Shown: in pieces, positions 35,890 to 44,997 of the stretch | How the letters are laid out: every line of letters begins with the position of its first letter | Numbering within the stretch: the first letter of the stretch is position 1 | Source: an uncultured Clostridia bacterium | GTDB lineage: Bacteria; Bacillota; Clostridia; Lachnospirales; Lachnospiraceae | Assembly (NCBI GenBank): GCA_937896665.1 | Contig: CALBNS010000066.1 | Coordinates: 11,126 to 75,125, forward strand | DNA: 64,000 nucleotides | Direction: 5' to 3' | Notes under the pieces: generated by a model | Database searches by the model: none | What the model was told of the DNA's origin: nothing | What the model saw: the letters and a program-made list of their open reading frames with translations, nothing else | Position numbers and translations under genes: made by a program

Positions 35890-35895
35890 ATGGTT

Positions 35896-35928
35896 AAGAG
35901 GAAGGACAAAAAGTTCTTCCTCTTTTTG
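35896..35928 (+). terminator. Intrinsic terminator after the htrA-like gene
   Basis: Nine-bp stem AAGAGGAAG/CTTCCTCTT followed by TTTG. Confidence 0.75.
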
Positions 35929-35980
35929 TGGAATTGTGGTATTGTAGCATATAAGTATGAAGATGAGGAGGTACAAGACA

Positions 35981-37216
35981 ATGTACACAATGGATAAGAT
36001 TAAGGAAGTGGATCAAGAAGTAGCAGAAGCCATTTCACAGGAGATGGAAAGACAGAATTCGCATATTGAATTAATCGCTTCTGAAAACTGGGTAAGCGAA
36101 GCCGTTATGGAAGCGATGGGAAGCCCATTGACTAATAAATATGCAGAAGGTTATTCGGGAAAACGTTATTATGGCGGATGCGAATGTGTGGACGTAGTGG
36201 AAGATTTGGCGAGAGATCGTGCAAAGGAATTATTTGGTTGTGATTATGCCAATGTACAGCCGCATTCAGGTGCACAGGCAAATATGGCAGTATTTTTTGC
36301 AATGCTGACACCGGGAGATAAAGTACTTGGTATGAACCTTGACCACGGCGGACATTTAACACATGGTTCACCTGTTAATATGTCAGGAAAATATTTTGAT
36401 GTAGCGTTTTATGGTGTAAATGATGATGGTGTGATTGATTATGAAAAAGTAAGAGAGATTGCAATCAAGGAACAGCCGAAATTAATTATTGCTGGCGCAA
36501 GTGCATACTGCAGAATCATCGATTTCAAAAAATTCCGTGAGATTGCAGATGAAGTAGGAGCATATCTGATGGTGGATATGGCTCATATTGCAGGACTTGT
36601 AGCAGCAGGTGTACATCCGTCACCAATCCCATATGCTGACGTTGTGACAACAACAACTCATAAGACGCTCCGCGGACCACGTGGTGGTATGATTCTTTGT
36701 AATCAAGAAGCGGCAGATAAATTTAATTTTAATAAAGCTATTTTCCCTGGAATTCAGGGCGGTCCCCTTATGCATGTAATTGCAGGAAAAGCAGTAGCAT
36801 TCAAGGAGGCATTACAGCCTGAATTTAAGACATATCAGCAACAAATCGTAAAAAATGCGAAAGCACTTTGCGATGGCTTAATCAAACGTGGTGTGAAGAT
36901 TGTATCTGGAGGGACGGATAATCACCTGATGTTGGTAGATTTAAGCGGAACAGAATTGAGCGGAAAAGAATTAGAAAAACGTTTGGACCGTGCGCATATT
37001 ACATGTAATAAGAATACAATTCCAAACGACCCACGTTCTCCATTTGTAACGAGCGGTATCCGTCTTGGAACACCTGCAGTCACTACCAGAGGTATGGTGG
37101 AAGAAGACATGGATAAGATTGCAGAAGCAATTGCACTCGTAATCGAAAGTGAAGATAACGTAGAAAGAGTAAAAGGAATGGTCGCTGAATTAACAGCAAA
37201 GTATCCTTTAATATAA
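35981..37216 (+). CDS. glyA: Serine hydroxymethyltransferase
   Basis: PLP enzyme interconverting serine and glycine with tetrahydrofolate. 411 residues from ATG 35981, chosen because GAGGAGG ends ten bases before it; an in-frame ATG at 35957 would place the ribosome site inside the coding region. Family phrases: ELIASENWVSEAV, TNKYAEGYSGKRYYGG, VDMAHIAGLVAAG and the PLP lysine in TTTTHKTLRGPRGG. It is a single-gene unit with hairpins on both sides. Confidence 0.97.
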   Translation: MYTMDKIKEVDQEVAEAISQEMERQNSHIELIASENWVSEAVMEAMGSPLTNKYAEGYSGKRYYGGCECVDVVEDLARDRAKELFGCDYANVQPHSGAQANMAVFFAMLTPGDKVLGMNLDHGGHLTHGSPVNMSGKYFDVAFYGVNDDGVIDYEKVREIAIKEQPKLIIAGASAYCRIIDFKKFREIADEVGAYLMVDMAHIAGLVAAGVHPSPIPYADVVTTTTHKTLRGPRGGMILCNQEAADKFNFNKAIFPGIQGGPLMHVIAGKAVAFKEALQPEFKTYQQQIVKNAKALCDGLIKRGVKIVSGGTDNHLMLVDLSGTELSGKELEKRLDRAHITCNKNTIPNDPRSPFVTSGIRLGTPAVTTRGMVEEDMDKIAEAIALVIESEDNVERVKGMVAELTAKYPLI

Positions 37217-37237
37217 GAGAGTGAAATACACCTAATA

Positions 37238-37290
37238 AAGGAAGCAGGCATAAAAGGAACATTAGTATCCTAATGGTGCTTCCTTTTTTT
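37238..37290 (+). terminator. Intrinsic terminator after glyA
   Basis: Nine-bp stem AAGGAAGCA/TGCTTCCTT enclosing a 30-base loop, with a long T tract. Confidence 0.7.
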
Positions 37291-37312
37291 ATGTGTTTTA
37301 AAGATTCACATA

Positions 37313-37341
37313 TTGACAATAGGAATTGTCAGCAGTATTAT
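37313..37341 (+). promoter_or_regulatory. Promoter of the copper operon
   Basis: Perfect TTGACA at 37313-37318, 17-bp spacer, TATTAT at 37336-37341. The operator below begins six bases after it, over the expected start site. Confidence 0.85.
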
Positions 37342-37347
37342 ATACAT

Positions 37348-37364
37348 ATACCCCCTATGGGTAT
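37348..37364 (+). promoter_or_regulatory. CsoR-type copper operator
   Basis: Inverted repeat ATACCC-CCTAT-GGGTAT with perfect 6-bp arms, the G/C-rich core flanked by TA expected of CsoR sites. A csoR gene is third-last in this locus and binding here would block transcription start. Confidence 0.82.
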
Positions 37365-37379
37365 GAAAGGAGTGAAAAT

Positions 37380-39623
37380 ATGATTACACAAAAATATAAC
37401 ATAACCGGTATGACCTGTGCGGCGTGTAGTAGTGCAGTGGAACGTGTGACGCGCAAGATGGACGGGGTTACAGAAAGTAATGTAAACCTCACTACAGGAA
37501 TTTTGACAATTACATATGATGAGTCAAAGATAATACCGGACGATATTATCCGTAAAGTAGAACGTGCCGGTTTCGGGGCAGAACTTTTCGTGGAGAAGAA
37601 CAAAGAAGAGAAGAAAGAAGCCGAAGAGAATATGGAAGAAGCGCTGGTAAAGACAAAACATCGTGTGATCTGTAATATTATTCTTGCATTGCCATTGCTT
37701 TATATTTGTCTGGGACACATGCTTCCGATTTCTATGCCTATACCAGCTTTTATGGATATGCATGAACATCCACTGACATTTGCATTGGTACAGATGGTGC
37801 TTACAGTTATTATTCTGATTAACGGCAGAAAATTTTATCTGGTCGGGTTTAAGAGTCTCGTCAAAGGGCATCCCAACATGGATTCACTGGTAGCAATTGG
37901 AACGGGAAGTGCATTTCTCTATAGTTTCGTAATGACTATCTTCATTCCATCGAATCCGTCATGTGTACACAATCTGTATTATGAATCGGCTGCTGTTGTT
38001 GTGACACTCGTTATGCTTGGAAAATATATGGAAGGCAGAAGCAAGAACAAAACTTCCGAAGCAATTCGTAAATTGATGGAACTTGCACCGGATACAGCGA
38101 TTGTCATTCGGGGCGGTGAGCAGAAAGAAGTGCCGGTAGAGCAGGTTACACTTGGGGAATTGATATTGATTAGACCAGGCAGCAGAATTCCTTTAGATGG
38201 AATTGTGGTGGAAGGAAGTACCAGTGTGGATGAATCCATGCTGACAGGAGAGAGTATTCCGGTAGAAAAGAATGTAGATGACACGGTCATTGGAGGAAGT
38301 GTGAACTACCAAGGTGCAGTAACTGTAAAAGTTACCCATGTAGGCGCAGACACGACACTTGCTAAGATTGTAAAAATGATGGAGGATGCACAGGGAAAGA
38401 AAGCACCGATCTCTAAACTGGCAGATACTGTGGCAGGGTATTTTGTGCCGGTGGTTATGGGGATTGCGATTGTGGCGGCTGTAATTTGGACATTACTTGG
38501 CTATGATATTACATTTGTGCTTACGATTTTTGTCTCTGTGCTGGTTATTGCATGTCCGTGTGCATTGGGACTTGCCACGCCGACAGCGATTATGGTTGGA
38601 ACAGGGCTTGGTGCAAATCATGGTATTTTGATAAAAAGTGGGGAAGCATTGGAAATCAGTCACAAGGTAGATGCAGTGGTTTTAGACAAGACCGGTACGA
38701 TTACAGAGGGAAGACCGGCAGTTACGGAAGTCATGAGCCACAGCATAGATGAAGAAATGCTGCTTAAAATTGCAGCTTCCTGTGAGCAAGTGTCGGAACA
38801 TCCACTTGGTCAGGCTATTGTAAATGGTGCAAAGGATAGAGGACTTGAACTTGAGAAGGTTGTTGATTTTATAAGCATTACGGGACAGGGGATTAAAGCT
38901 GTCATGGCAGATGAAACATATTATATCGGCAATCGCAAATTATGTATAGAGCAACAGATTGATTTTTCGGAATACGAGGAAGAAGCAGTTCGCATTGCCA
39001 ATAAAGGACAGACACCAATGTTTGTGGGAAGTAATGGAAAGGTGATTGGCATTGTCAGTGTGGCAGATACACTGAAAGAGACCAGTGCAGAAGCAATCCG
39101 TAAAATCAAAGAACTTGGTATCGAAGTATATATGTTGACCGGTGATAACAGACTGACAGCAGATTATATTGGAAATAAAGTTGGAGTAGACCATGTGATT
39201 TCAGAAGTTCTGCCGAATGATAAAGCTTTTGTTGTAGAAGGACTGCAAAAACAAGGAAAATGTGTTATGATGGCTGGAGACGGAATCAATGATGCACCTG
39301 CACTTGTTCAGGCAGATGTGGGGGTTGCAATTGGCAGCGGTAGTGATATTGCACTTGATTCTAGTGATGTAGTACTGATGAAGTCGGATTTGCGGGACGT
39401 ATATAAAGCGATTAAACTGAGCAAAGCAACAATCCGCAATATCAAGCAGAATTTGTTCTGGGCATTTTTCTACAATGCATGTGGACTCCCATTGGCAGCA
39501 GGTGCATTATATGTAATCAATGGAATGCTGCTTAGTCCGATTATCGGTGGATTTGCAATGTCATGCAGTTCTGTGTGCGTTGTAGGTAATGCACTGAGAC
39601 TTCGCAAAACGAAGCTTGATTAG
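37380..39623 (+). CDS. copA: Copper-exporting P1B-type ATPase
   Basis: 747 residues from ATG 37380 (AAAGGAG seven bases upstream; an upstream in-frame start at 37326 would run through the promoter and operator). One N-terminal heavy-metal domain with GMTCAAC, eight membrane helices, the metal-binding CPC in VIACPCALGLATPT, the TGES actuator motif, phosphorylation site DKTGT, SEHPLG and GDGINDAPAL. It exports Cu(I). Operon with csoR and copZ. Confidence 0.96.
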   Translation: MITQKYNITGMTCAACSSAVERVTRKMDGVTESNVNLTTGILTITYDESKIIPDDIIRKVERAGFGAELFVEKNKEEKKEAEENMEEALVKTKHRVICNIILALPLLYICLGHMLPISMPIPAFMDMHEHPLTFALVQMVLTVIILINGRKFYLVGFKSLVKGHPNMDSLVAIGTGSAFLYSFVMTIFIPSNPSCVHNLYYESAAVVVTLVMLGKYMEGRSKNKTSEAIRKLMELAPDTAIVIRGGEQKEVPVEQVTLGELILIRPGSRIPLDGIVVEGSTSVDESMLTGESIPVEKNVDDTVIGGSVNYQGAVTVKVTHVGADTTLAKIVKMMEDAQGKKAPISKLADTVAGYFVPVVMGIAIVAAVIWTLLGYDITFVLTIFVSVLVIACPCALGLATPTAIMVGTGLGANHGILIKSGEALEISHKVDAVVLDKTGTITEGRPAVTEVMSHSIDEEMLLKIAASCEQVSEHPLGQAIVNGAKDRGLELEKVVDFISITGQGIKAVMADETYYIGNRKLCIEQQIDFSEYEEEAVRIANKGQTPMFVGSNGKVIGIVSVADTLKETSAEAIRKIKELGIEVYMLTGDNRLTADYIGNKVGVDHVISEVLPNDKAFVVEGLQKQGKCVMMAGDGINDAPALVQADVGVAIGSGSDIALDSSDVVLMKSDLRDVYKAIKLSKATIRNIKQNLFWAFFYNACGLPLAAGALYVINGMLLSPIIGGFAMSCSSVCVVGNALRLRKTKLD

Positions 39624-39632
39624 GAGGCAGAT

Positions 39633-39932
39633 ATGGCAGAGAATACATGTTGCACTAAAATGAAACATCGTTCAGAAAAGGAAACAAAGGATTTAATAAC
39701 ACGCCTGAATCGAATTGAAGGTCAGGTGCGTGGAATAAAAAGCATGGTAGAGGAAGAACGCTACTGTGTGGATATTTTAAATCAGGTGTCGGCCGTTCAG
39801 GCGGCACTGAACAGTTTCAACAAAAAGCTTCTGGAAAACCATATTCATTCCTGTGTAGTAGAGGATATTCGCGCAGGAAAGGATGAGGTCGTTGAAGAAT
39901 TATGTGAAACAATTAAAAAGATTATGAAATAA
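39633..39932 (+). CDS. csoR: Copper-sensing repressor CsoR
   Basis: 99-residue all-helical DUF156 repressor. Cu(I) ligands appear as Cys45, His70 and Cys74, with spacing (25 and 4) identical to CsoR proteins; the C-H-C set favours copper sensing over the FrmR/RcnR types. It starts nine bases after copA and should bind the operator at 37348, releasing it when copper is bound. Extra N-terminal cysteines (NTCCTK) are present. Confidence 0.92.
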   Translation: MAENTCCTKMKHRSEKETKDLITRLNRIEGQVRGIKSMVEEERYCVDILNQVSAVQAALNSFNKKLLENHIHSCVVEDIRAGKDEVVEELCETIKKIMK

Positions 39933-39948
39933 CAGGAGGAAAGAAATC

Positions 39949-40143
39949 ATGGCAGTAATTAAAGTAGAAGACATGCACTGCGAAAAATGTGTAGAAAGAA
40001 TCACTAAGATAATGACGGAAGAAGGATTAGATTTTTCTGTAAATCTTGCAGATAAGACCGTTACAATCAACGGATGTGAACACTGCGTGAAGACAGCATT
40101 AGATGCGTTGGATGATCTCGGTTTCGAGGGAGTTGTAGAATAG
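39949..40143 (+). CDS. copZ: Copper chaperone-like heavy-metal-associated protein
   Basis: 64-residue single HMA domain with the metal motif MHCEKC at residues 9-14. A second pair, CEHC, is near residues 44-47, which is unusual for CopZ. It probably hands Cu(I) to the ATPase encoded upstream. Symbol assigned from context. Confidence 0.82.
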   Translation: MAVIKVEDMHCEKCVERITKIMTEEGLDFSVNLADKTVTINGCEHCVKTALDALDDLGFEGVVE

Positions 40144-40272
40144 AACTGCAAACCAAATCAACGAATCCGATTTACGATACAAAACATGGATAAATCAACA
40201 AAAATAATTGCAATACCAATACTTCCATATAAATCCCCCGTTATTTTACTATGATGTGCTGGAGGAGAGTAA

Positions 40273-41652
40273 ATGACAAAAGAACAGATAAAAGAGATTG
40301 TTGAAAAGCAACGAATGTTTTATGATACATCCACTACACTTCCCGTTGAATATAGAATTCGGGCACTGAAAAAATTAAAGCAGATGCTTGTTGACAATGA
40401 AGCAGCAATTGCAGAGGCATTGAAACAGGATTTGGGAAAGTCGCAGACGGAAAGCTACATGTGCGAAACCGGTCTTGTAATTAGTGAAATCAGCTATCTG
40501 CTTCGTCATATCAAATCTTTTGCAAAAGAAAAAACAGTTGCGACACCACTGGCGCAGTTTGCGTCCCGCAGTTATAAAAAGCCTATGCCGTATGGAGTGA
40601 CTTTGATTATGAGTCCGTGGAATTACCCCCTGCTTTTAACACTGGATCCTCTTGCAGATGCATTGTCGGCAGGGAACACGGCAATTATCAAACCGAGTGC
40701 TTATTCGCCTGCAACAAGTGAATTGTTGGAAAAGCTGATAAGGGAGATATTCCCACAAGAATACGTGACGGTTGTAACCGGAGGGCGTGAGGAAAATGCA
40801 TATCTTCTCGAAGAAAAATTTGACTACATCTTTTTTACCGGAAGCAAGACAGTTGGACAGATGGTGCTGGAAAAAGCTGCGAAACATCTGACCCCGGTCA
40901 CGCTGGAACTGGGTGGAAAAAGTCCGTGTATCGTTGATAAGAGTGCAGATTTAAAACTTGCAGCTAAACGCATTGTTTTTGGAAAATATTTGAATTGCGG
41001 GCAGACCTGCGTGGCACCAGATTATATTCTTTGTGAGGCTTCCATAAAGGAAGAATTTCTTGGATATCTAAGAGCAGAACTAAAAAAACAGTATGGAAGT
41101 GACTATTTAGAAAACCCATACTATGGAAAAATAATCAGTAAGAAACATTTTGAACGGGTTGCCCGACTGATAGAGCCTGCAAAAGTTATTTCAGGTGGAA
41201 GATGTGATCTAAATTTACTGAAAATAGAGCCAACCATCATGGATGATGTAACGTGGGAAGACAAGGTCATGCAGGAAGAAATCTTTGGCCCAATTATGCC
41301 TGTACTTACATTTACCTCTATTGATGAAGTGATAGAGACAGTAAATAGGCGTGAAAAGCCTTTGGCGCTTTATATTTTTGCAAAAAATAAAAAAACGATT
41401 CAAAAGGTCACTTCCAGATGTACTTATGGTGGAGGATGCGTCAATGATGTTGTGATTCATCTTGCTACAAGCAATATGGGATTTGGTGGCGTCGGTGAAA
41501 GTGGCATGGGAGCCTACCATGGCAAGACAGGTTTTGATACATTTACCCACTATAAGAGTATTGTGGATAAAAAGACATGGTTGGATCTTCCAATGCGCTA
41601 TCAGCCTTATCAGAAACTCAATGAGCGAATCATACGCTTATTTTTAAAATAG
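40273..41652 (+). CDS. Aldehyde dehydrogenase (class 3-like)
   Basis: 459-residue NAD(P)-dependent enzyme oxidising aldehydes. Motifs: SPWNYPLLLTLDPLADAL, FTGSKTVGQMV, the general base Glu in LELGGKSP and the catalytic Cys in NCGQTCVAPDY. The short length and C-terminal hydrophobic end (LNERIIRLFLK) match the class 3 / long-chain group. GGAGGAG precedes the ATG. No pathway partner is adjacent, so the substrate is open. Confidence 0.92.
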   Translation: MTKEQIKEIVEKQRMFYDTSTTLPVEYRIRALKKLKQMLVDNEAAIAEALKQDLGKSQTESYMCETGLVISEISYLLRHIKSFAKEKTVATPLAQFASRSYKKPMPYGVTLIMSPWNYPLLLTLDPLADALSAGNTAIIKPSAYSPATSELLEKLIREIFPQEYVTVVTGGREENAYLLEEKFDYIFFTGSKTVGQMVLEKAAKHLTPVTLELGGKSPCIVDKSADLKLAAKRIVFGKYLNCGQTCVAPDYILCEASIKEEFLGYLRAELKKQYGSDYLENPYYGKIISKKHFERVARLIEPAKVISGGRCDLNLLKIEPTIMDDVTWEDKVMQEEIFGPIMPVLTFTSIDEVIETVNRREKPLALYIFAKNKKTIQKVTSRCTYGGGCVNDVVIHLATSNMGFGGVGESGMGAYHGKTGFDTFTHYKSIVDKKTWLDLPMRYQPYQKLNERIIRLFLK

Positions 41653-41726
41653 TGAATGTAAATTATTTAGTAAATGAAAGGAATTCTATAAACACAAATG
41701 TAGAATGAATAAGGACACATGTGCTT

Positions 41727-41778
41727 AAGAAAACGATTACAGAAGATTCCCCTTCTGGTAATCGTTTTCTTTATTTTG
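41727..41778. terminator. Bidirectional terminator between convergent genes
   Basis: A 14-bp stem AAGAAAACGATTAC / GTAATCGTTTTCTT with inner AGAAG/CTTCT pairing; T-rich on the + side and A-rich start serving the - strand. It separates the aldehyde dehydrogenase gene from cotJC. Confidence 0.82.
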
Positions 41779-41794
41779 ATGTCATTTTTTTGTA

Positions 41795-42412
41795 TTATTT
41801 GCAGTCACAATTTCCTCTTGTGTCAAATTCCGGGTTAAATGCGTAGAAGTTCTTGCAGTCTAATTTATCCTGTACAATGCGCAGACTTTCACCGAATCTC
41901 TGGTAGTGTACGATCTCACGTGCACGCAGAAAGCGGATTGGGTCACATACTTCCGGATCCTTTACAAGACGCAGAATATTATCATAGGTGGTGCGGGCTT
42001 TTTGTTCTGCAGCCATATCTTCATGTAGATCAGTAATCGGATCGCCCTTTGACTGCAAGTAGGTCGCCGTCCAAGGGGTACCCGATGCCGCTTGTGGCCA
42101 AAGCGCCAAAGTGTGGTCGACGTAATATTTATCAAAACCAGATTGTTTCAATTCTTCCATAGACATGTCTTTGGTGAGTTGATAGACAATGGCACAAATC
42201 ATTTCCATGTGAGCGAGTTCTTCTGTACCTATATCTGTCAGAATGCCGGTTACTTCTTTGTAAGGCATGGTATAACGTTGTGAGAGATATCTCATGGACG
42301 CCGCCAATTCACCGTCTGGTCCACCGAACTGTGTGATGATAACCTGTGCAATTTTAGGATTGGTCTGGGTAATTTTTACCGGATATTGTAAACGTTTTTC
42401 GTAATTCCACAT
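41795..42412 (-). CDS. cotJC: Spore coat protein CotJC (manganese catalase family)
   Basis: 205-residue ferritin-like di-metal protein. Glu/His ligands are visible in LTDIGTEELAHMEMI and DMAAEQKARTTYD / REIVHYQRFGESL. CotJC is part of the outer spore coat set made in the mother cell and may break down hydrogen peroxide. Last gene of the cotJABC operon, reading towards the terminator at 41727. Confidence 0.95.
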   Translation of the reverse strand: MWNYEKRLQYPVKITQTNPKIAQVIITQFGGPDGELAASMRYLSQRYTMPYKEVTGILTDIGTEELAHMEMICAIVYQLTKDMSMEELKQSGFDKYYVDHTLALWPQAASGTPWTATYLQSKGDPITDLHEDMAAEQKARTTYDNILRLVKDPEVCDPIRFLRAREIVHYQRFGESLRIVQDKLDCKNFYAFNPEFDTRGNCDCK

Positions 42413-42415
42413 AAA

Positions 42416-42685
42416 CTAACACCCTCCTTCCTGCCAAGGCCAGGGCTCATTAATCCAGTTCCACCTGTCAGAGCAGGATTCCTTAGTTGTGTCAATTGTA
42501 AGTGGCCCATAATATTTAGCGTATTCACGCAATGCCTGATTACGGAGTTTACTGTATTCATGGAAATAGGCAAGTGCATCTTTGTCCGAAGGATGTGTAT
42601 CTAAAAAAAGCTTTACATCATCTACTGCAAAACTGACAATGTTAATCCATGTGAGCATATCTTTTCTGCATGGTTTATTTGTCAT
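42416..42685 (-). CDS. cotJB: Spore coat protein CotJB
   Basis: 89-residue protein with the CotJB pattern (MLTWINIVSFAVDDVKLFLDTHP, ALAYFHEYSKLRNQA, YGPLT) and a C-terminus rich in Trp and Pro. It overlaps cotJA by four bases and precedes cotJC by three, so the three are translated as one unit. Confidence 0.92.
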   Translation of the reverse strand: MTNKPCRKDMLTWINIVSFAVDDVKLFLDTHPSDKDALAYFHEYSKLRNQALREYAKYYGPLTIDTTKESCSDRWNWINEPWPWQEGGC

Positions 42686-42909
42686 CTTTTCACGCCTCCT
42701 TTTCCTATAAACGGCAAATTCAGTTCCTGAAAAATAGTTCCATGGTGGAAGCCTTTTTCTGTGTCATAAATATTGCACCATGTCTGCCATGGCACGTATG
42801 CCATGGCAAGTGGCATATCTTCTAAGGTGTCATGTTCCACAACCGGAATGACTTGCGGTGACTGACGATAGTTCACATAGGTCATTGCATTGTTTCTATA
42901 ATTTGGCAT
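42682..42909 (-). CDS. cotJA: Spore coat-associated protein CotJA
   Basis: 75-residue protein with the CotJA phrase LAMAYVPWQTWCNIYDTEKGF near its middle. First gene of the operon; AAAGGAAA lies in front of its ATG. Confidence 0.9.
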   Translation of the reverse strand: MPNYRNNAMTYVNYRQSPQVIPVVEHDTLEDMPLAMAYVPWQTWCNIYDTEKGFHHGTIFQELNLPFIGKGGVKR

Positions 42910-42943
42910 AGAAATTTTCCTTTCTTTATTATATTCCTGATAT

Positions 42944-42951
42944 ATTGTATG
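42944..42951 (-). promoter_or_regulatory. SigmaE/SigmaK-type -10 element for cotJABC
   Basis: On the - strand the sequence CATACAAT is an exact match to the sigma-E -10 consensus CATACAHT and, with the next A, to CATAnnnTA of sigma-K. A run of ten T fills the spacer, and the -35 match is poor. It lies 35 bases upstream of cotJA. Confidence 0.55.
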
Positions 42952-43035
42952 TTTAAAAAAAAAATCTGTGCCTTATTATGGAGTTGGATAGAATAACGGT
43001 ATAAGCATACAAGGAATAACAAGTGGAAAAACGGG

Positions 43036-43064
43036 TTGTTTTTGTGTGAAATACGTGATATATT
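43036..43064 (+). promoter_or_regulatory. Promoter of asnB
   Basis: TTGTTT at 43036-43041, 17-bp spacer, TATATT at 43059-43064, about 50 bases before the asnB start. Confidence 0.6.
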
Positions 43065-43115
43065 TGTGTAAATATACGAGGGGAACATTTTAAATAAGGC
43101 AAAAGGAGACAGCGT

Positions 43116-44975
43116 ATGTGTGGATTTACAGGATTTGTTGGGACAACTGATAATAGAGAAGAAGTACTTGAGAATATGATGAATACAATCGTACATCGTG
43201 GACCGGACAGTTCGGGGTTCTATATTGATGAAGAGGCGGCACTTGGTTTCAGACGTCTGAGTATCATTGATATTTCTGCTTCCGGTGACCAGCCGATTTA
43301 TAATGAGGATCGTTCAAAAGTTCTTGTATTTAATGGAGAAATATATAATTACCAAGAACTTCGGGAAGAACTGATAGAAGCAGGGCATGAATTTAAAACT
43401 CATACAGATTCCGAAACTATCCTTCATGGCTACGAGGAATGGGGCGAACAGTTAGTGAACCGTCTGCGGGGGATGTATGGATTTGTAATTTGGGATCGGG
43501 AAGAAAAGAGGTTGTTCGGTGCAAGGGATATGTTTGGCATTAAGCCTTTTTACTATGCAAAGATGAATGATTGCTTCCTGTTTGGCTCGGAAATTAAGTC
43601 TTTTGTTGAACATCCGAAGTTTGATAAAGTATTTAATGAAGAAGCATTGGGGCATTATCTGTCCTTCCAGTTCGTACCTACGAACGAAACATTTTTCAAG
43701 GGAGTATATTGTCTGCAGCCGGGACATTACTTCACTTACGAAAATGGAGAGATGGAAATTACAAGATATTTTGAACCGAATTTTACCGGGGACACAACGC
43801 TTTCTTACGATGAAGCTGTAGATGCGGTAGAAGCAGTGATGAAAGAATCAGTTGCAGCTCATATGGTCAGCGACGTAGAGATTGGTTCCTATCTGTCGAG
43901 TGGCGTGGATTCCAGTTATATGGCATATCTGGGACAGGTAGATCGTACATTCACGGTAGGATTTGGCGAAGAAAAATACAGTGAGATTCGGGATGCAAAG
44001 GACTTTGCAAAGAGTATTAATCTGAAGAATGACAGCAAGATTATTGAGCCGGATGAATACTGGGATGCATTGTCTGATATTATGTATTTTATGGACGAGC
44101 CTGTGGCAGATCCAGCGGCGATTGCGTTGTATTTCTTAAGTCAGGAGGCATCTAAGAAAGTAAAGGTAGTATTGTCGGGCGAAGGTTCTGATGAATTGTT
44201 CGGTGGATACAATATTTATTGTGAACCATTGGAGTATAATGGATTTGACAAAATTCCGATGTGTATCCGAAGAGTGCTGGGAGTATTTGCGGAAAACTGT
44301 CTGCCTCGTTCCATGAAAGGCCGTGGTTTCCTGATGAGACATGGTAAGACTTTAGAAGAACGCTATATCGGAAATGCAAAAATATTTACTGAAAAAGAAG
44401 CGGGTAAGCTAATAAAACAAGGCAGCAGACCGGGATGCATGGAAGTGACAGCTCCGCTATATGCGAGAGTGAAAGGAAAAGATCCTGTTACGAAGATGCA
44501 GTACCTCGATATTCATCTCTGGCTGGTGCATGATATTTTAATGAAAGGTGATAAGATGGGTATGGCGAATTCGTTGGAAGTGCGTGTACCATTTCTGGAT
44601 AAGAATGTAATGAAGCTGGCAGAAACTCTTCCACTAAATTACAAGGTAAATGCACCAAGGACGAAGGTTGCACTTCGTGCAGCTGCCGACAGAGCAATCC
44701 GCAAAAAGACAGCAGAAAAGAAGAAACTTGGGTTTCCAATTCCGATTCGTGTATGGCTTAAGGAAGACAAGTATTATAATAGGGTAAAAGAGCAATTTGC
44801 TTCTAAGGAAGCAGAACAGTTTTTCAATATTTCTTATTTACAGAGACTGTTGGAGGAACATAAAGCGGGAAAACATGACAATAGCCGTAAAATTTGGACG
44901 GTCTATATATTCTTAGTATGGTATGAACGTTTTTTTGCAAATGGCAGACCGGTTCATCCATCGCAGTGTAAATAG
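43116..44975 (+). CDS. asnB: Asparagine synthase (glutamine-hydrolysing)
   Basis: 619 residues. The N-terminal glutaminase domain begins MCGFTGFVG with the catalytic Cys2 and has RRLSIID and NGEIYNY. The C-terminal synthetase has the pyrophosphate loop as SSGVDSS rather than the usual SGGxDSS. It makes asparagine from aspartate, glutamine and ATP; paralogues in this group can also amidate cell-wall precursors. It overlaps the upstream frame of the next gene but not its likely start. Confidence 0.93.
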   Translation: MCGFTGFVGTTDNREEVLENMMNTIVHRGPDSSGFYIDEEAALGFRRLSIIDISASGDQPIYNEDRSKVLVFNGEIYNYQELREELIEAGHEFKTHTDSETILHGYEEWGEQLVNRLRGMYGFVIWDREEKRLFGARDMFGIKPFYYAKMNDCFLFGSEIKSFVEHPKFDKVFNEEALGHYLSFQFVPTNETFFKGVYCLQPGHYFTYENGEMEITRYFEPNFTGDTTLSYDEAVDAVEAVMKESVAAHMVSDVEIGSYLSSGVDSSYMAYLGQVDRTFTVGFGEEKYSEIRDAKDFAKSINLKNDSKIIEPDEYWDALSDIMYFMDEPVADPAAIALYFLSQEASKKVKVVLSGEGSDELFGGYNIYCEPLEYNGFDKIPMCIRRVLGVFAENCLPRSMKGRGFLMRHGKTLEERYIGNAKIFTEKEAGKLIKQGSRPGCMEVTAPLYARVKGKDPVTKMQYLDIHLWLVHDILMKGDKMGMANSLEVRVPFLDKNVMKLAETLPLNYKVNAPRTKVALRAAADRAIRKKTAEKKKLGFPIPIRVWLKEDKYYNRVKEQFASKEAEQFFNISYLQRLLEEHKAGKHDNSRKIWTVYIFLVWYERFFANGRPVHPSQCK

Positions 44976-44997
44976 AAATAGAATGGGGAGTGTAAGT

